This document shows positions 44,706-57,163 of a DNA stretch of 64,000 bases, piece after piece. Source of the DNA: Phanerochaete sordida. Taxonomy: Eukaryota > Basidiomycota > Agaricomycetes > Polyporales > Phanerochaetaceae. Where the stretch lies: assembly GCA_019973155.2 (NCBI GenBank), contig BPQB01000002.1:186001-250000 (forward strand), in the 5' to 3' direction. Made by a program: the position numbers and the translations under genes. Within the stretch, counting starts at the first letter, position 1. Every line of letters starts with the position of its first letter. The notes under the pieces are model-generated. The model was given only the letters and a program-made list of their open reading frames with translations. It did not search any database and was not told where the DNA came from.

Positions 44706-46525
44706 ATGAGCAGTTCGCAAGTTCCCGACTGGTCACCGTTTTTCTCGCTGTGCGTGGTATTCTTATGTCTTCTCGCACCGTACTGACAGCACGACCATCA
44801 GAATAGACGTCGTCTATTGCAATATCGCTGCCTCTGGTTAGTACCGCGTACTCTCTGAGATTGGATCGTCCTGACGATGCGTAGGGATCCTGTTCTGGGA
44901 CCTTATCATCACGTCTGGAGACGAGATCGACCACATATGGAGGCGCAGATTCTCTGGAGCGACCGTGCTCTTCGTCCTGAACCGCTACGCGACGTTAATA
45001 AAGACGATAGTGGGCTACCTCACGCTGTTCACCACATCACCCACAGTACGTCTCTCGCTTTTCGTGCAGGACTACACTGATCGTTCCTTAGACGTGAGCA
45101 CAACGAACTTCGTACCATTCGTGCATGTCTGACGCGTCCGCTATCAAGATGTCGATGGTCCCAGGATGTGTACAACCTCTTCGACATCATCGCGCTTTTT
45201 GTGTTCGCAGGTGCATCCGCGCGCGCTTTCCGCGGTCGTCCAGAGCACTGATGCCTCGCAGCCTTCAGCGCGTTCCGTATCTGGGCGATCTGGGGCAGGG
45301 AGCTGCGTCCGTTCCTGATCGTCCTGCCCTTCTGCCTCGTCACGCCCGTGCTGAACCTGGTGCGTACCCCGCGTCTCGGCCGCGGCGCCGCGCTGACCCG
45401 TGCACAGTACCGCGTCACTCAGGCCTCGTCCACCTTCGACACCTCGCTTCCTCCGCCGTTCGGCGGATGCGGAACGGACGTAGGGCTACCCCTCGGAGAG
45501 TATATCATGTGCGTCACGTCCCAGCTGCGCGCGAGCTCCTGTCTCATGTTATCGCAGGTGTATGTGTTCGTAGCGCCTCTGCGCGGTTCCCTGCTGACCG
45601 TCCGACAGTCAGCGACATTGTCCGCTCAGTTGCGATAGCTACAGATGCACTTGTTCTCGTCATGACCTGGATCAAAACGCACACAATATACAAAGCAGTC
45701 CGGCGCGTGAAGGTCGACACGGGGCTGTCACAGCTTCTGATTCGCGACGGAACCCTGTATTTTGGGTATGTCGTTCCTTCGCGTCGCTGCGACATCGCTA
45801 ACGCCCCGTCAGAGTTCTCCTCTTGTTCAACATCGTCGACCTCATCATCAATCATACGTCTGCTGTACGCTCTCGCCCCAGTACCACACGCTGCATTCGA
45901 TCTCATGGGGTCATACCCGCAGGCCTTCAACCCCGTGAACTACTTCAACGACGTCGTGAACTCGATCCTCATCTCGCGCTTCATGCTCAACCTGCGCGCG
46001 GTGAACTCGAACCCGTACGACCGCGCGCTAGGTAGCACGCCGAGCGGGCCCGGCACGCTCCACTCGCACATCTTCGGCGACCTCGGCGGTCCGCTCACGT
46101 TCGCCTCCACTGACTCGTCCGACGGCGCGTCCCTGTGCTCGCACGGCACGACGATTGAGGACTTCGAGCGCCAGAATGGTCCGCTGTCGGTCGGACTCAG
46201 AGGGTGGCGTAGCGCGGAGGACCTCACGAGGTGCGCACGCACGCCGTCTACGTGTACTGAATCCGCTAATGCTCCCTGCCCCTGCAGCGGCCCCCGTGAG
46301 GCCGACCTCCGCCTCGTTGAGTCGCTACATGCGTCCGAAGGCTGCTCGAAGGCGCCGTACCCACGCTCCCGGCCTCCGCAGACGCGACGCACGCTCTCAG
46401 AGAATACCGAGAGCCTCCCATCGACGCCTATCTCAGATGTGCGCACGATCTGGAGCGGTGAGGCGGCGCGTGTGAAGAAGCAAAAGTCAGAAGAGATCAT
46501 GGTTGTGGCGCGCGAGAGGCCCTAA
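44706..46525 (+). CDS. DUF6533 multi-pass membrane protein
   Basis: First exons: 44706-44749, 44802-44836 and 44885-45045. Further exons run to 46525. The reading gives MSSSQVPDWSPFFS, then NIAASGILFWDLIITSGDEI and HIWRRRFSGATVLFVLNRYA, the defining DUF6533 block. Membrane segments follow (ELRPFLIVLPFCLVTPVLNL, SVAIATDALVLVMTWIKTH, LLIRDGTLYF). The late ISRFMLNLRAVNS motif and FGDLGGPL belong to the cytosolic tail. The end is EAARVKKQKSEEIMVVARER. Members have several transmembrane helices and unknown function. Exon edges after 45046 are approximate. Convergent with the RING gene, 210 bp apart. Confidence 0.8.
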
Positions 46526-46735
46526 AGCACGACGCTGCTAACGAAGGACATGACGATACCCGGGTTCCTGCGATATCCCCCTTTAGTGTACGGGCATAGT
46601 GTAGTGTAGGCTGTAAGACATAGAAACGGGACTCTGTTGGCATACGGACGGCGAGGCATAGCGGGCTGCACGAGGTCTAGACCGCCGGACTCATAGGCAT
46701 AGCGAGGCGTGTGCGTGTCCAGCACGCACGGCGCC

Positions 46736-49629
46736 CTAGATCGTGAGGCGGCACAGCGGGCACGCGCGGCTGCGGACGAGCCAGCGCTTGAGGCAGTACT
46801 CGTGGAAGCTGGCCAGACTGCGTGTCAGCGCGCGGCACGGGGCGGAGGCGGAGGCGGAGGCGGGGAGACTTACGCATGCTGGCAGTGCGTACCGAGGCAC
46901 GCGACCTCGGCGTCCTTGAACTGCGAGAGGCAGATGCCGCACTTGTCGACGTGCTCGCCGAGCAGTGTGAGCTTCAACTTGATGCGGCCGTCCTTCATCG
47001 TGCGCCGCCGCTCGAGGCGCACGCGCCCGGACGGTGGGACCTTCAGTGTCGTCGCGTCGATCAGGAAGGGGTCCTGCGATGCCGCGATGTTGAGAGCAGG
47101 ACCTGCGAACTCGGAGATGTGCAGCAGGTCCTGAGAGCCCCGCCTGAGCCTTGGTGCGGCACTGGACGGAGTGGGCAGACTGACCTCGTAGTTCCTGCCG
47201 CTGTGGTCGCCCTCGATGACGCGAGCTGCTAAGACGTCCAGGTCTGTAGCATGAGGGTGTTCCGAGATGGGCGAAACCGCTGGGAAAACCGGAGACGCGA
47301 CTGCAGCGGTAGTGCGAAGCGGAGACGGTTGCCTGGCCGGCAGGGCAATCGGCTGAAGCTGGCGAGGCGGCTGGGGGCGAGGCGGGAGGGGAAGTGGACG
47401 TCCAGGATAGTGGTGCGGGTGCGTCGGGGTGGTGGGCGTGCGCGGTGGGGTAATGGACGGCGAGTCTAGGGAAATAGTGGACATGCTGTCGGTAATCGTC
47501 ACCACCGGAGGTGGGATACGGCTCTTTCCAGCGCTAGGGCGCGTTACAGGAATAGAAGTCATCGCAGCAGGGCTGGACGCGATAGATATAGCATCAAACT
47601 CTTGGGCGAATCCGGGAGGTGCAGTGAAGGAACCGTAGAGACCCGCGCTGGGCGGCGGGCTTGGGAGACTGTGTGTCCCCTCGGCTCCCTCCCGGGAGCT
47701 TGGGCGCAGAGTTGGTAGCGATGGGTATGATCTGGGCACGTTATACGGAGCCGCTGTCGTAGTTGCAGTAGCCGGGCTAGCCAGAGTCTGCGTCGGCGAA
47801 GCGACTTCGGCGTACGTTCTAGCGCTAGTCGCAGCCTGCGTGTCTATGAATGGCAGCCAGACCGTCGAAGGAGATGTCGGCATAGTGGTGGACACCGCCT
47901 TGCGTCGCGGAGGCGGGGGCGGGGGTGGAGTTCTCTTGGATTTCTTCTGGCCATGAGTGTCTAGGAGTCCAGACTCGGATGTGGGGGACGGCCGACCGAC
48001 GCTAGGTCCCGACCCAGCGGCGATTTGCAGCGAAACGACAGATTGGTTGAGAGGCAGGGTGAGGTTGCTTCCGTTCATGGTAGCATGTCGAATGGGCCGG
48101 TTAATGAACGGAGTGGTCACAGGGCTCGCAAGGCTCTGCTTGCGAGCCGACCTCGGGCTTGCAGCTGGAGAGGAAATGTAGTCGCGGTCCAGCGACACCT
48201 CCGATATGGGGCTGATCGACCTCGAGCTCCCTTTGCGCTCCTGTTCTTCTGCCCAAATGACGGACGCGCGGTTCACCACCTCCCAAGGCTCGTCATCCGC
48301 TGCAGCCGGTGCCGCGGGAGACAAGTCGCGTTCCTTCCCCTTGGAGCCGAAAAGTCTGCGAATCCCCGAGCTTTCCCTACGCTTCACGGACGACGGGGAC
48401 GGATTTTCGGAGGGTTTCGATGGAGAGCCACCGGAAGTGGAAGCTAGCGTCAACGTGCTAGCCCATGCGCCCTGGAGAAATCCGAACGTCCCTGCCGTGG
48501 GAGACCTGGGCTCAGGCGATAGCGGAGAGGTAGGGTCATGGGACCCTTTGCCGTCGTGGGGAACGATAGGATGAAGGAGCTTCTTCCAGCTCTTCTTGGT
48601 GCTCTTAGGAGAGCTCGGAGGTGTTAGACCGTCGGGGACCTGTTCCATGAAGTCTACAGGGTCTGGGAGGGGGAGCTGATGCCCGCTAATGCTCCCGGGC
48701 TTCGGAGAACCGCAGTGGGTGCAATGCTCTGACGCCTCTGCATGACCTGGCTGGGTCGTATGTCCGAGAGAAAGGTTGGTGGTGCTTTCCGCAATCAACA
48801 GTCGGCGACGCTCGTGCATGATCCTTTCGCCAAGGGGAACACCACGCCTGCGATCAGCGTCCCACCCATCAGTGACGGTGTCGTAGCCGACGATCTCGAG
48901 GCTAGACGTGCGGTTGGATGACTCATCGGAGCCAGAGCCAGACGAACCATACTGATCGCTGTTGGGCTGCGACGAAGGCGACGATGACGGCGACCCTGAG
49001 GGACCAACTGCAGTCTGCACGGTCAATGAAGGGGGCTGTGTTGGTGCTGCAGCAGGCGATAAGGGTTCAGGCTGGTCGACAGGGGGTGGAGATGACGTAT
49101 CCGGTGTTGGATCTCCTTCCGGTGCATCTTGCTGTGGTCCGCCCGCCGACGTCTCGGAAAGCGGGGGAGGGACGAAGGGTGGAGTCATCAGTGCCTCCTG
49201 GAAAGACGGCGGCGGATAGTCTGGGATCATGGAGTCTAGCAGTCGCGACAGTCAGATAGATATCAGCATGGCACCTGAAAGGAACTGACCTCTGACGGCG
49301 TTCGGAGGAGGGACTGGGACCCGAGCTGCGCGCCCCGCCGACGTGTTGCCCCTCCTGGAGGCACCTCTCGGGGTGGTGGGGGCCGCCATGTTGAATCGAG
49401 GCTCATCCGGCTCCCGCCTCCGCTCTGGACGAGGCTTTTCAGGGTTCCTCTTGCCGCTTTTCCGCGTCCGGCCAGCATTCTGCGGGGGGATGAGCGTGAG
49501 CTGGCCGTGGTGTGTCTCGAGATGGGTGAGGTAGGGAGCTATGCGGTTGGGATCGCTGCGACCTGAGCCGGGCGCGACCATCTGCTGCGAGCTGGCCGTT
49601 GAGCGAAACATCATCGACGACGATGGCAA
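46736..49629 (-). CDS. RING-H2 finger protein with long disordered region, 924 aa
   Basis: Exons: 49629-49290, 49235-46874 and 46808-46736. Almost the whole protein is Ser/Pro/Thr-rich and likely disordered, apart from a conserved-looking DSMIPDYPPPSFQEALM near residue 115. The last 46 residues form a RING-H2 finger: C879-x2-C882, C898-x-H900-x2-H903-x2-C906, C917-x2-C920. The 65-bp intron 46809-46873 splits the finger between H900 and H903. RING fingers bring a ubiquitin-charged E2 to a substrate, so this is probably a ubiquitin ligase whose targets bind the long N-terminal region (inference). The methionines at residues 6 and 7 are alternative starts. Confidence 0.85.
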
Positions 49630-50130
49630 GGCTGTCTATCCTACACGCGGTCCGAAGCAACGACGTCTAGGGGCGGTGGCGCAGCAGACACGGGGCTGGC
49701 ACGCGATGGCCAGATTATCGCCTTCGAAAGGAATGCTCGCACCCTCGGACTCATGCCGGAAACAGTTCCATCGCCCATAATTTCGGAAAATTCTGCAGGA
49801 ATAGACGGGAATATGGACCGAGCATGGCGAGTCCTCGCGGCCTAACGAAGGTTGGATGAAACGGAAGGAGGTTTTCAGGGTCCGGAGACGAGCTAGCAAG
49901 CAGCTCCGGGGTCTCGACCGTAATGCGCTGGCAAAGACCCGGGGTCCCCCCGGGGTCTCGTCGCTTGACTTTCATTGACCGTGAGGAATTCTATTTGTTA
50001 CAGAACCCTTCAAGTACAATTCACCAGAAATTATGATACACCGAGCAGAGATAGCTACAGGACTAGGCAAGAGGGGACAAAACTACAGAACAGATAACGA
50101 GGAACAGATAGGGTGGGAGATGGAATATAA
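49630..50130. other. Intergenic between RING and condensin genes
   Basis: 501 bp holding the promoter of the RING gene and the 3' end of the condensin gene. Nothing else was seen. Confidence 0.45.
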
Positions 50131-53100
50131 TCAGAGCAAGTCGTCGACTTCGTCAGCATCTTCGTCGTCCGTCGCGGCTGCAACGGACGCCTCCGACTCG
50201 TCGTGAGATGGCAGGCGCATGGCACTGATCTTCTGGGGAGCCTGCTGGTGAATGCGCTTCGGAGCCGGAGTCTCTTCGCCGTCGTCTTCGTCGTCCTCAT
50301 CGTCCTCATCCAGCTCATCCTCCTCGGACTCACTAACCGGCGGAACTGTCAGGTTCTTCGACGTCTTCGCCAGGGCCTCCCTCGCGCTGCACTCGCGGTC
50401 AGCAGTCATTCCACATAGAAGCGCGTAAAGGGCGGACTTACGCAGAGCGACGAGGCAGCACCCGGCTCGGCGCCTCCGGTGGCGGAGTGCGGGTGCCAGC
50501 CGTCTGCGTGACGCTCGTCTCAGACTCGTCACCAGACTCCGAGATGCGCCTGCGCCTGCAATGTCTCATAAGCAACGCGGCGCGCGAGACCGGACGGCGC
50601 ACTCACTTGGCCTTGCTCTTCCCGTTGGCCTGCCGCGCGCGTGGCGTCTGCTCTACGTCGCTCGCCGCGCTTGACGAGACCGTGGAGTCCGAGACGACGC
50701 TCACGCTGCGGCGCTTGCTCCCGCGCTTCTTGACCGCGACCTCCTCCTCGTCCCAGTCCGAGTCCGGCGAGATCTCGTCGAGGAACTCGAAGAGGCCCTT
50801 GAAGTACTCGAGCTGCCGGTACTCTCCCTCGTCGAAGTCGGCGAGCTGTTTCTCGAACTTCTTGCCAATGAGCGTCTGGAATTTGTTGAACGCATTCTTG
50901 GTGCTAGAATCACGGATGGGCCGGCGCTGTAGAAGGTCAGAAGACGCAGGGGACATTATCGTGAGACCACATACCGAGCGAAGGGTAATCATGAGCAGAT
51001 TGAGTGTGCGGATCTTGTCGTCGTCGACATCGTCTGGAATATGAAGCTTGCCGAGCAGCTGACATAATGCCTTCTTGTCGTCTTCTATTGGCCGGCACAT
51101 CGTGAGCTATGGCATCGTCACATGGAAGATGTACTGACTGTCGAGGTCCTCATTGAACAACGCCTTGATGATATCGCTCGCCAGGTCAACGTGGACACTC
51201 TCGTCCGCCTTGAGTCCAGGAACCTGCTGCGTTGCCGCGCTGTAGCACCGTCAGGGTCGCGCGTTGCAGGTCAGGCGATCGCAGTACTTACACAGCCTTC
51301 TGGGGGTCCGTCCAATCGACGATCATCAGACACGCCTGCGCAGGACTGATCATATCCTCGTCGAAGTGACACGCTGCGTATTCCTTGTTGAGCTGCTCGT
51401 AGAGAGGCATGAATTGCTGCAGCCACAGCGTCAGCTTCCCAGGTACTGGGGGACAAAGGCGCTGCGACGAACCTTCTGCATTCGCCGCTGGTTCGCAGCT
51501 GACGAGTAGCAATAGACCGGGAAGAAGTACGAGAGACACTGCCTCAGTTCTTGATTGTCGACAGAGCCCGGCGAAACGTATGCCATGACGAGAGAGCGGA
51601 GGACCTAGGAGAGCAAGGTGAGTGACAGAACGAAAGGAAGCCGGGATCACGTACACGGTCGTCCGAGATCATACCCGAGAGCATGAGCTTCGACAGTCCC
51701 ACGCAAATGAGGGCTTGGACCTTATCAGACTCCTCGCTGTCGAGTGCCCGGAGCAGGAAGTTGATCGACGACTCGAGCTACAGAGGCACTTCAATCAGCT
51801 GAGCGCCACACGCGAGAAGTGAGCTGAGCTCACGGCGGTGCTCTGGGCACTCAGATAGTCTTTGTCGTGCACCATGAGAATGTCGAAGATGACCTGGAGC
51901 ACGCGCAGCTTCAGGGGCTCGGGCGTGCTGGGGACGACTTGGCTGACAAAGAGCTGCAGCGAGTTGTGCGCCATGCGCCGCGCGATGAGGCAGCACAGGC
52001 CGAGGCACACGAGCCCACGCTCGCGCAATAGCATCTCGCGCCGCTTGACGGAAGGAATGATGAGGTCACCTAGTATTCCTTCGAGCGTGGAGTTCTCTTC
52101 AAAGGTCTACACAAAAACGTCATCAGCGTACCATAGATGCCATTTGAGCGAGTGCGCTTACCCCATTGACGCGCTCTAGCATGCCGATGCAGAGTGACAA
52201 GCAGCGCAAGTCGATCTCATCGGCGCGCTGACGTTCCTCAGGGGACATCTCGTCCGCAGCCTTCTGGGCTGGACGAACAGTGCGAACGGTCGCAGGTGTG
52301 TCCGCGATGCTGGACGAGCTGTCGTTGGCGGTGATACCTGACTGTGACTACAATGATGTTAGCTCACTATGGAATCTCATCTCCGAAATAAACGTACCAC
52401 AGGCTCCTCCTCGGGATCACGCAGGGTATGAATGAGCTCTACGACGACGCGGATCAGGTCGCGCTCATTGGGTGAAAGGGTCCTCAGGACGTCCAGACAT
52501 CTTGCTACCAGGCCCTCCGGAAGGACATCCTGGGACAGCATGTCACCTATCTTTCGGTCAGTTGAGTTCGACTGCAGATATCAGCCGGTACTCACGGACA
52601 AGCTGGAACATCTTCCTCCGTCCAATCTCATCGGCGTAGTCAAGGTTCACTGACATCCGGAGCATTTCGCCAATGATGAACTCCTGATCGAGTCGAGCTT
52701 CTTCGCGCTTTGCTCGCAGTTCAGCCTCTTCTTCGTCGTCAATGTCGCCCCGGAGGAGCATCTCTTGCTCCTCAACCTCGATCTCCTCGACAAGCTGGTT
52801 GTACGCAGTCTGGATACGGAACGCGAGGGCGGTCACAACGGGAAGCGCAGCCTCGAGCCGACGGTCGTCTTTGGTGGCAACGCAGTGGTCAACGAAGACA
52901 CGGGCGAGGAAGGCTTTCTCTGGTGTCATGTCATCCCAGTATTGATCTGTGACACGTGAGCGCGAGGTGTTTGTACCATTGAGCGAACTTACCGCCGAAC
53001 TCGAGACCATCCAGAATGTCTGCACGCGTCTTGAAGACGCTCATGAGCGCATCTTCCGCCGTAGAGTTCTCCATGAGGTCGAAGAGGTTGATGAACGCGA

Positions 53101-54293
53101 TGACGTCCGCTTCGATGTCGGCCTTCTCAGGCTTCACGCCGCCAAGGCGCACGGCTTCGACCCACGTCGCAACAAGCTTCGCCGTTGCATTCTTGACGAC
53201 ATCCTCGCGGTCGCCGAGGCCGTTCCGGACAATCTGCTCGCGCTGGTCGATGCTGAGCACGCGCGGATGAGTAGGGCCGATGCCAAGGCCGCCGTCGTGC
53301 TCGACGGTGCAGTTGGGCTCAAGAACGCTGTGATAGACAAGCTTTCGCACTGTAGCATCGACATCACGTGTCCGGGAGAGGATAGCGGGCAAGGTATGGC
53401 TATCAATGGGAAGGTTCAGCAGTGCTGCGCGGCGGACGTCGCTGGACGGAGGTCAGCACTGCGATGTCTGCTTGGAGCGGCGGGCTACTTACGCTGCTGT
53501 ATCGTGGGCCAAAACGTCTATGATGACATCTGTGACTTTGGGCTCTTCGTCTGGGTCTTCGGTGCCGCAAAGCTTCGACAGAGCAATAGCAGCTTGCACT
53601 CGTACGACGCTCTCCTTGTCTCGCACGCGTTCGAGCAGGTTGTCTCGGAGCGCTTCGTAGACTTTGTCACTGTGTTATCTGTATCAATATGTGTTCTGAA
53701 GGCGCGAGTAGCAAGAGTGCTTACTCGAGTTCTCCTAGATGCGCAACCATCTCTGCTATGCATTGGACGACACGGAACCGGATGACCTTGTCCTTCGCCT
53801 CGCATCCCTTCAATAAGAAGCGCAGCAATCGCGCCGAGAAACGCGCGGCAGTGCTGTCGTCGTCTGGCTCGTCGCCCTCTTCCTCGTCGGGTTTGGCGGC
53901 CTTGGCTGCTTCTCGTTGTCGCCGTTCGTCAATTGCTGCACGTTGCATGTCAGCACATTGAGACGACCATATATTATGCCACGCACTCTTCTCATTCAAG
54001 AACTTGGTGTACCCGCCCACAAACTTGATGATCCTGTCCACGACGCTGGCTCCTTTCTTGATGGGCAGGGCTCGGCTCAGCATACCGATGAACACGTCTT
54101 CAAACGCGCGCTCGCCGCGAAGCTTCACGGTATCATTCTCTGACGGCTCTTTGATCTTTGCAGCTTCGGCGTGTAGTTTGTGTAACGCGACATAGTTCTT
54201 CTGGTGGTTAGCTGTTGTGTTCTGGACTTGGTCGAATATTCGCGGAATATGTGTGGAGAGGTCGTCAAGTGTAAAGGTAACCTTCGCAGGCAT
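50131..54293 (-). CDS. YCG1: Condensin complex subunit 3 (CAP-G/Ycg1)
   Basis: An intron-rich gene whose exons together give a HEAT-repeat protein of roughly 1000 residues, the usual size for Ycg1/Cnd3. It starts MPAKVTFTLDDLSTHIPRIF. Diagnostic stretches include RFLLKGCEAKDKVIRFRVVQ, VRDKESVVRVQAAIALSKLC, VLEPNCTVEHDG, TRADILDGLEFGGKFAQWYK and DQYWDDMTPEKAFLARVF. The C-terminus carries acidic, Ser-rich tracts and ends DEDADEVDDLL. With Brn1 this subunit grips DNA in condensin, which compacts chromosomes in mitosis. Exon borders were not all fixed. No break was seen in any conserved block. Confidence 0.9.
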
Positions 54294-55227
54294 CGCTAGA
54301 GTAGTTATACCCAGGCCAAGATGGCTGGGTAAGGGGAGGAGGATATGAAGAGGAGGTGTCCGAAGAGCAACCCTCGCGCAGGCGAACGCGACGCGGAGGA
54401 TTAGGCACGTGATCATGCTCAGGACCCCGAATACTTCTAGGGCGCTCATGTGCTAAAGAGACCCCGAAGCCTGTGATGCCAGTCAATGTCTCGCTAGACT
54501 TCAAGCAAGGCATGCTCTCACTTTCGTAACAAGGCACTCTCCAATAGTCCTGATACAATGTCTTTACTTGCGACTGGAACAGATCCAGCGACACTCGGTC
54601 GCAGCAGCGATGCATCAATCCCAGATAGCTTTCAAACAAGGCAGAACCGAGGCCAGATCCTGGAATTCGTGACCTGCCGCGTCGTCCGAGGCCCTCGATT
54701 AACTCTGAGGGCTACGAGTTAACGGATTTAGCCAGCTACTTCTAATTGGTGATAGCTTGCCATGTGTGCTACGTGCTTCAGTTGCGTATTGTTCTAGGTC
54801 GTTGCCGTCGAAGGAACAGCAAAATCATGATTGGTTTGCGACCATCCACATGTCCGGCCGTTCCTTCCTTTGATACAGGTCCACTCATTCGCAGAATCAA
54901 TGGAGACGCTTCTACTTGCGACGTAAGCGCAGGCGAATATTCCTACCTTGGCCATCATTCTAATCTTCGCTGTCTGCCAACAGTGGGGCCTCCGCCACGA
55001 CACCGAGGACTTGACACTGCACTATGACTGTCAAGTGCCAGCATCTTCAGCCACAGTTCTCGATCGTGACGCATATATATAACTGACAGTTACACTCTCA
55101 GTGGTCTCTACCTCCCATTCAGCGGAACTTCTCCACGAACTGCTGCGAATGGATTCTAACAGGGATCTCTCTGTATCCCTATACTCACATACGTGCGCCG
55201 TTCACACACCATCTCTACGCTACGCTA
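54294..55227. other. Intergenic between divergent condensin and DUF6533 genes
   Basis: 934 bp. No gene was seen. An upstream ATG at 55149 (MDSNRDLSVS) resembles the start of some DUF6533 proteins but could not be joined in frame to the gene at 55228. Confidence 0.4.
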
Positions 55228-56814
55228 ATGTATTCCAGATTCATTGAAAATCGTGTATCGGCCGCTGCTGCAGGTGAATCTTCAGTCGTACAGTCAGTAG
55301 TGGCCAACCACACTAAGCCCCATGCGAAGGTCTGGTCATCTATGATTACCTGATCACTTTGGATCAGGAAATTCGCTCAGTCTGGGGGAGAAAGTTCTCG
55401 ATGAGCTCTTTCCTGATCATCGCGACCCGGTGGACGTTGCTCTTGACAGCGATCACAATCTACCCCATGGCAAAGTCTGCGGTGAGCCTTCACACACCGA
55501 TTTCCATAGCTGGCTAGATCCAAATTTACTCCAGGGGTATGTACTACGATTCTAGGACCTACTCAGGTAGCGAAGAATTACAATGGCTTACAAATTCGAT
55601 AGGAGCTGTTCTCCGTTGCTCTGGTCCAACGAAGTCGCATTCATTGCAGGAGTGGTACAAAGCGCAGGTACGTCATATATAGATGCAGTTACTCGCCCTA
55701 AAATCCCATTGCGATGAGCTACAGCCGTCTCAGGGCTGCGAGTGAGCGTGATTTGGTATCACACCCGCAAGTATCTGTTTGGCGTTGTGTTCATCTTGGG
55801 CGTGACTCCTTTCGTCGTCTCTGCAGTGAGTATACAGCTCGATCCAGAGTTTTTCATTGAATTGACCTCATCATTAGTATAACTACGCTCATACTTCCGT
55901 GCGCTATGTTGCGTCGCCACTGGCGACTTGCGTGCAGAGCGTAGATCTATCTCAGGAGCTCCAAGAACAGTGCGCCCTATTCTCAGCCTATATAGCATGA
56001 TGCTAACCCCGCATGCTTTAGCTGTAGGTGTCTGCTCGCAAAGAGGCGATTCAGACTGTTCTGAACTCGTCTGCAGTATCGCTCTACAGCCAAATCTCGG
56101 TCATCGCCGCGGATTCAATAGTCCTTGCTATGACTTGGATCAAGATGTATGGCGCATACAAAGAATCCCGCGCCTTGGGCATGAAGGCCCCATTGGCGGC
56201 ATGCTTTGTTCGCGATGGTAAGATCTTTGGCAAAGCAGTCCAAGGCCAATGACAGTATTCTAACAATTTCCCTACCAGGAACACTATATTTCCTGTAAGT
56301 CTGGGGCGCAGGACAGGAGCCATCAAATCATCGTCGACCATGTACACTGATACCTGGCTTTTGACAGCCTGCTGCTGGCCATCGCAGTCGCCTACCTGGT
56401 TACTCTATTCGTCGTGAGTAAATTCCTATCTCGGTGTGACTGTGCAGTGTTAATGAAATCGAACAGAGCCACGCATTTGAAGTATCTGATCTGTCCTCCG
56501 TGATGGTAAGCCAGTGAGTCTGCTACACTTCGCAACCTTCCGGACATAACCAATTATCGCTCGTCAGTCTCCGCTTCTTCTCAGTCGATTCATGATGAGC
56601 CTGCGGCTCGCCGGCCGTGAAGATCTAAACACTTCCGAGGTTGGCAGCACTTCGGTACTTCTGTCGCTGGGCGTACCTACGGCAGCTAACAGCGCTTCTT
56701 CCTGCGTTTTCGCCAACGTTGGTGGACAGCTGGTCTTCCTCGGAGGAGATGAGGACGACGACGAGGACGACGACGAGGGCGCTCTCGGAGCGATTGCGCC
56801 GCAGGATGTTTAAT
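55228..56814 (+). CDS. DUF6533 multi-pass membrane protein, intact copy
   Basis: First exons 55228-55273 and 55330-55481 give MYSRFIENRVSAAAAG, then LVIYDYLITLDQEIRSVWGR and FLIIATRWTLLLTAITIYPM, a textbook DUF6533 start. Later exons supply further membrane segments (YLFGVVFILGVTPFVVSA, VIAADSIVLAMTWIKMYGAY), LGMKAPLAACFVRDGTLYFL and AIAVAYLVTLFV. The last exon reads LSRFMMSLRLAGRE and ends in a Glu/Asp run and GAIAPQDV. About nine exons of 20-200 bases are needed, with clear GT..AG borders. Role unknown. This is the best-preserved of three DUF6533 copies in the window. Confidence 0.85.
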
Positions 56815-57080
56815 CTGCTGAAGACTCAATCGAATTCCGGCATTGAATATCATTCGCTCAGAATCATGACCTGGCATGAATGACCTGGATAGCTATCAGT
56901 CCAAAATGCCACCTTCATCACGCGTACATTCGTCGAGGTTGAAACCGTGGATAACTGGCGAGTGGCAGTGTGACGGTAAGAATTAGCTCCTCAGTGAAGC
57001 ATGTAAGCTGTCGTTGAAAGCGCGATAAGAGCTGTCTCAAACTTTGAGTAAGAACGCTGTTCTCACGGTCAGTGTAAACC
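56815..57080. other. Upstream region of thymidylate synthase
   Basis: Short gap ahead of the MCB-containing core promoter. No gene. Confidence 0.4.
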
Positions 57081-57086
57081 ACGCGT
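57081..57086 (+). promoter_or_regulatory. MCB box (ACGCGT), distal
   Basis: ACGCGT 83 bases upstream of the thymidylate synthase start codon, preceded by GTAAACC. MCB is the binding site of the fungal MBF factor that switches on DNA-synthesis genes at G1/S; yeast thymidylate synthase is a classic target. Confidence 0.7.
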
Positions 57087-57140
57087 CGCGTCACGGCGCG
57101 TGACTTAGTCGAAGCGCGGGATTAATTGCAGTAAACCAGC

Positions 57141-57146
57141 ACGCGT
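57141..57146 (+). promoter_or_regulatory. MCB box (ACGCGT), proximal
   Basis: A second ACGCGT 23 bases before the start codon, again preceded by GTAAACC. Repeating the whole GTAAACC..ACGCGTCG unit strengthens the case for real sites. Confidence 0.65.
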
Positions 57147-57163
57147 CGTCTTCAACCACCGCC

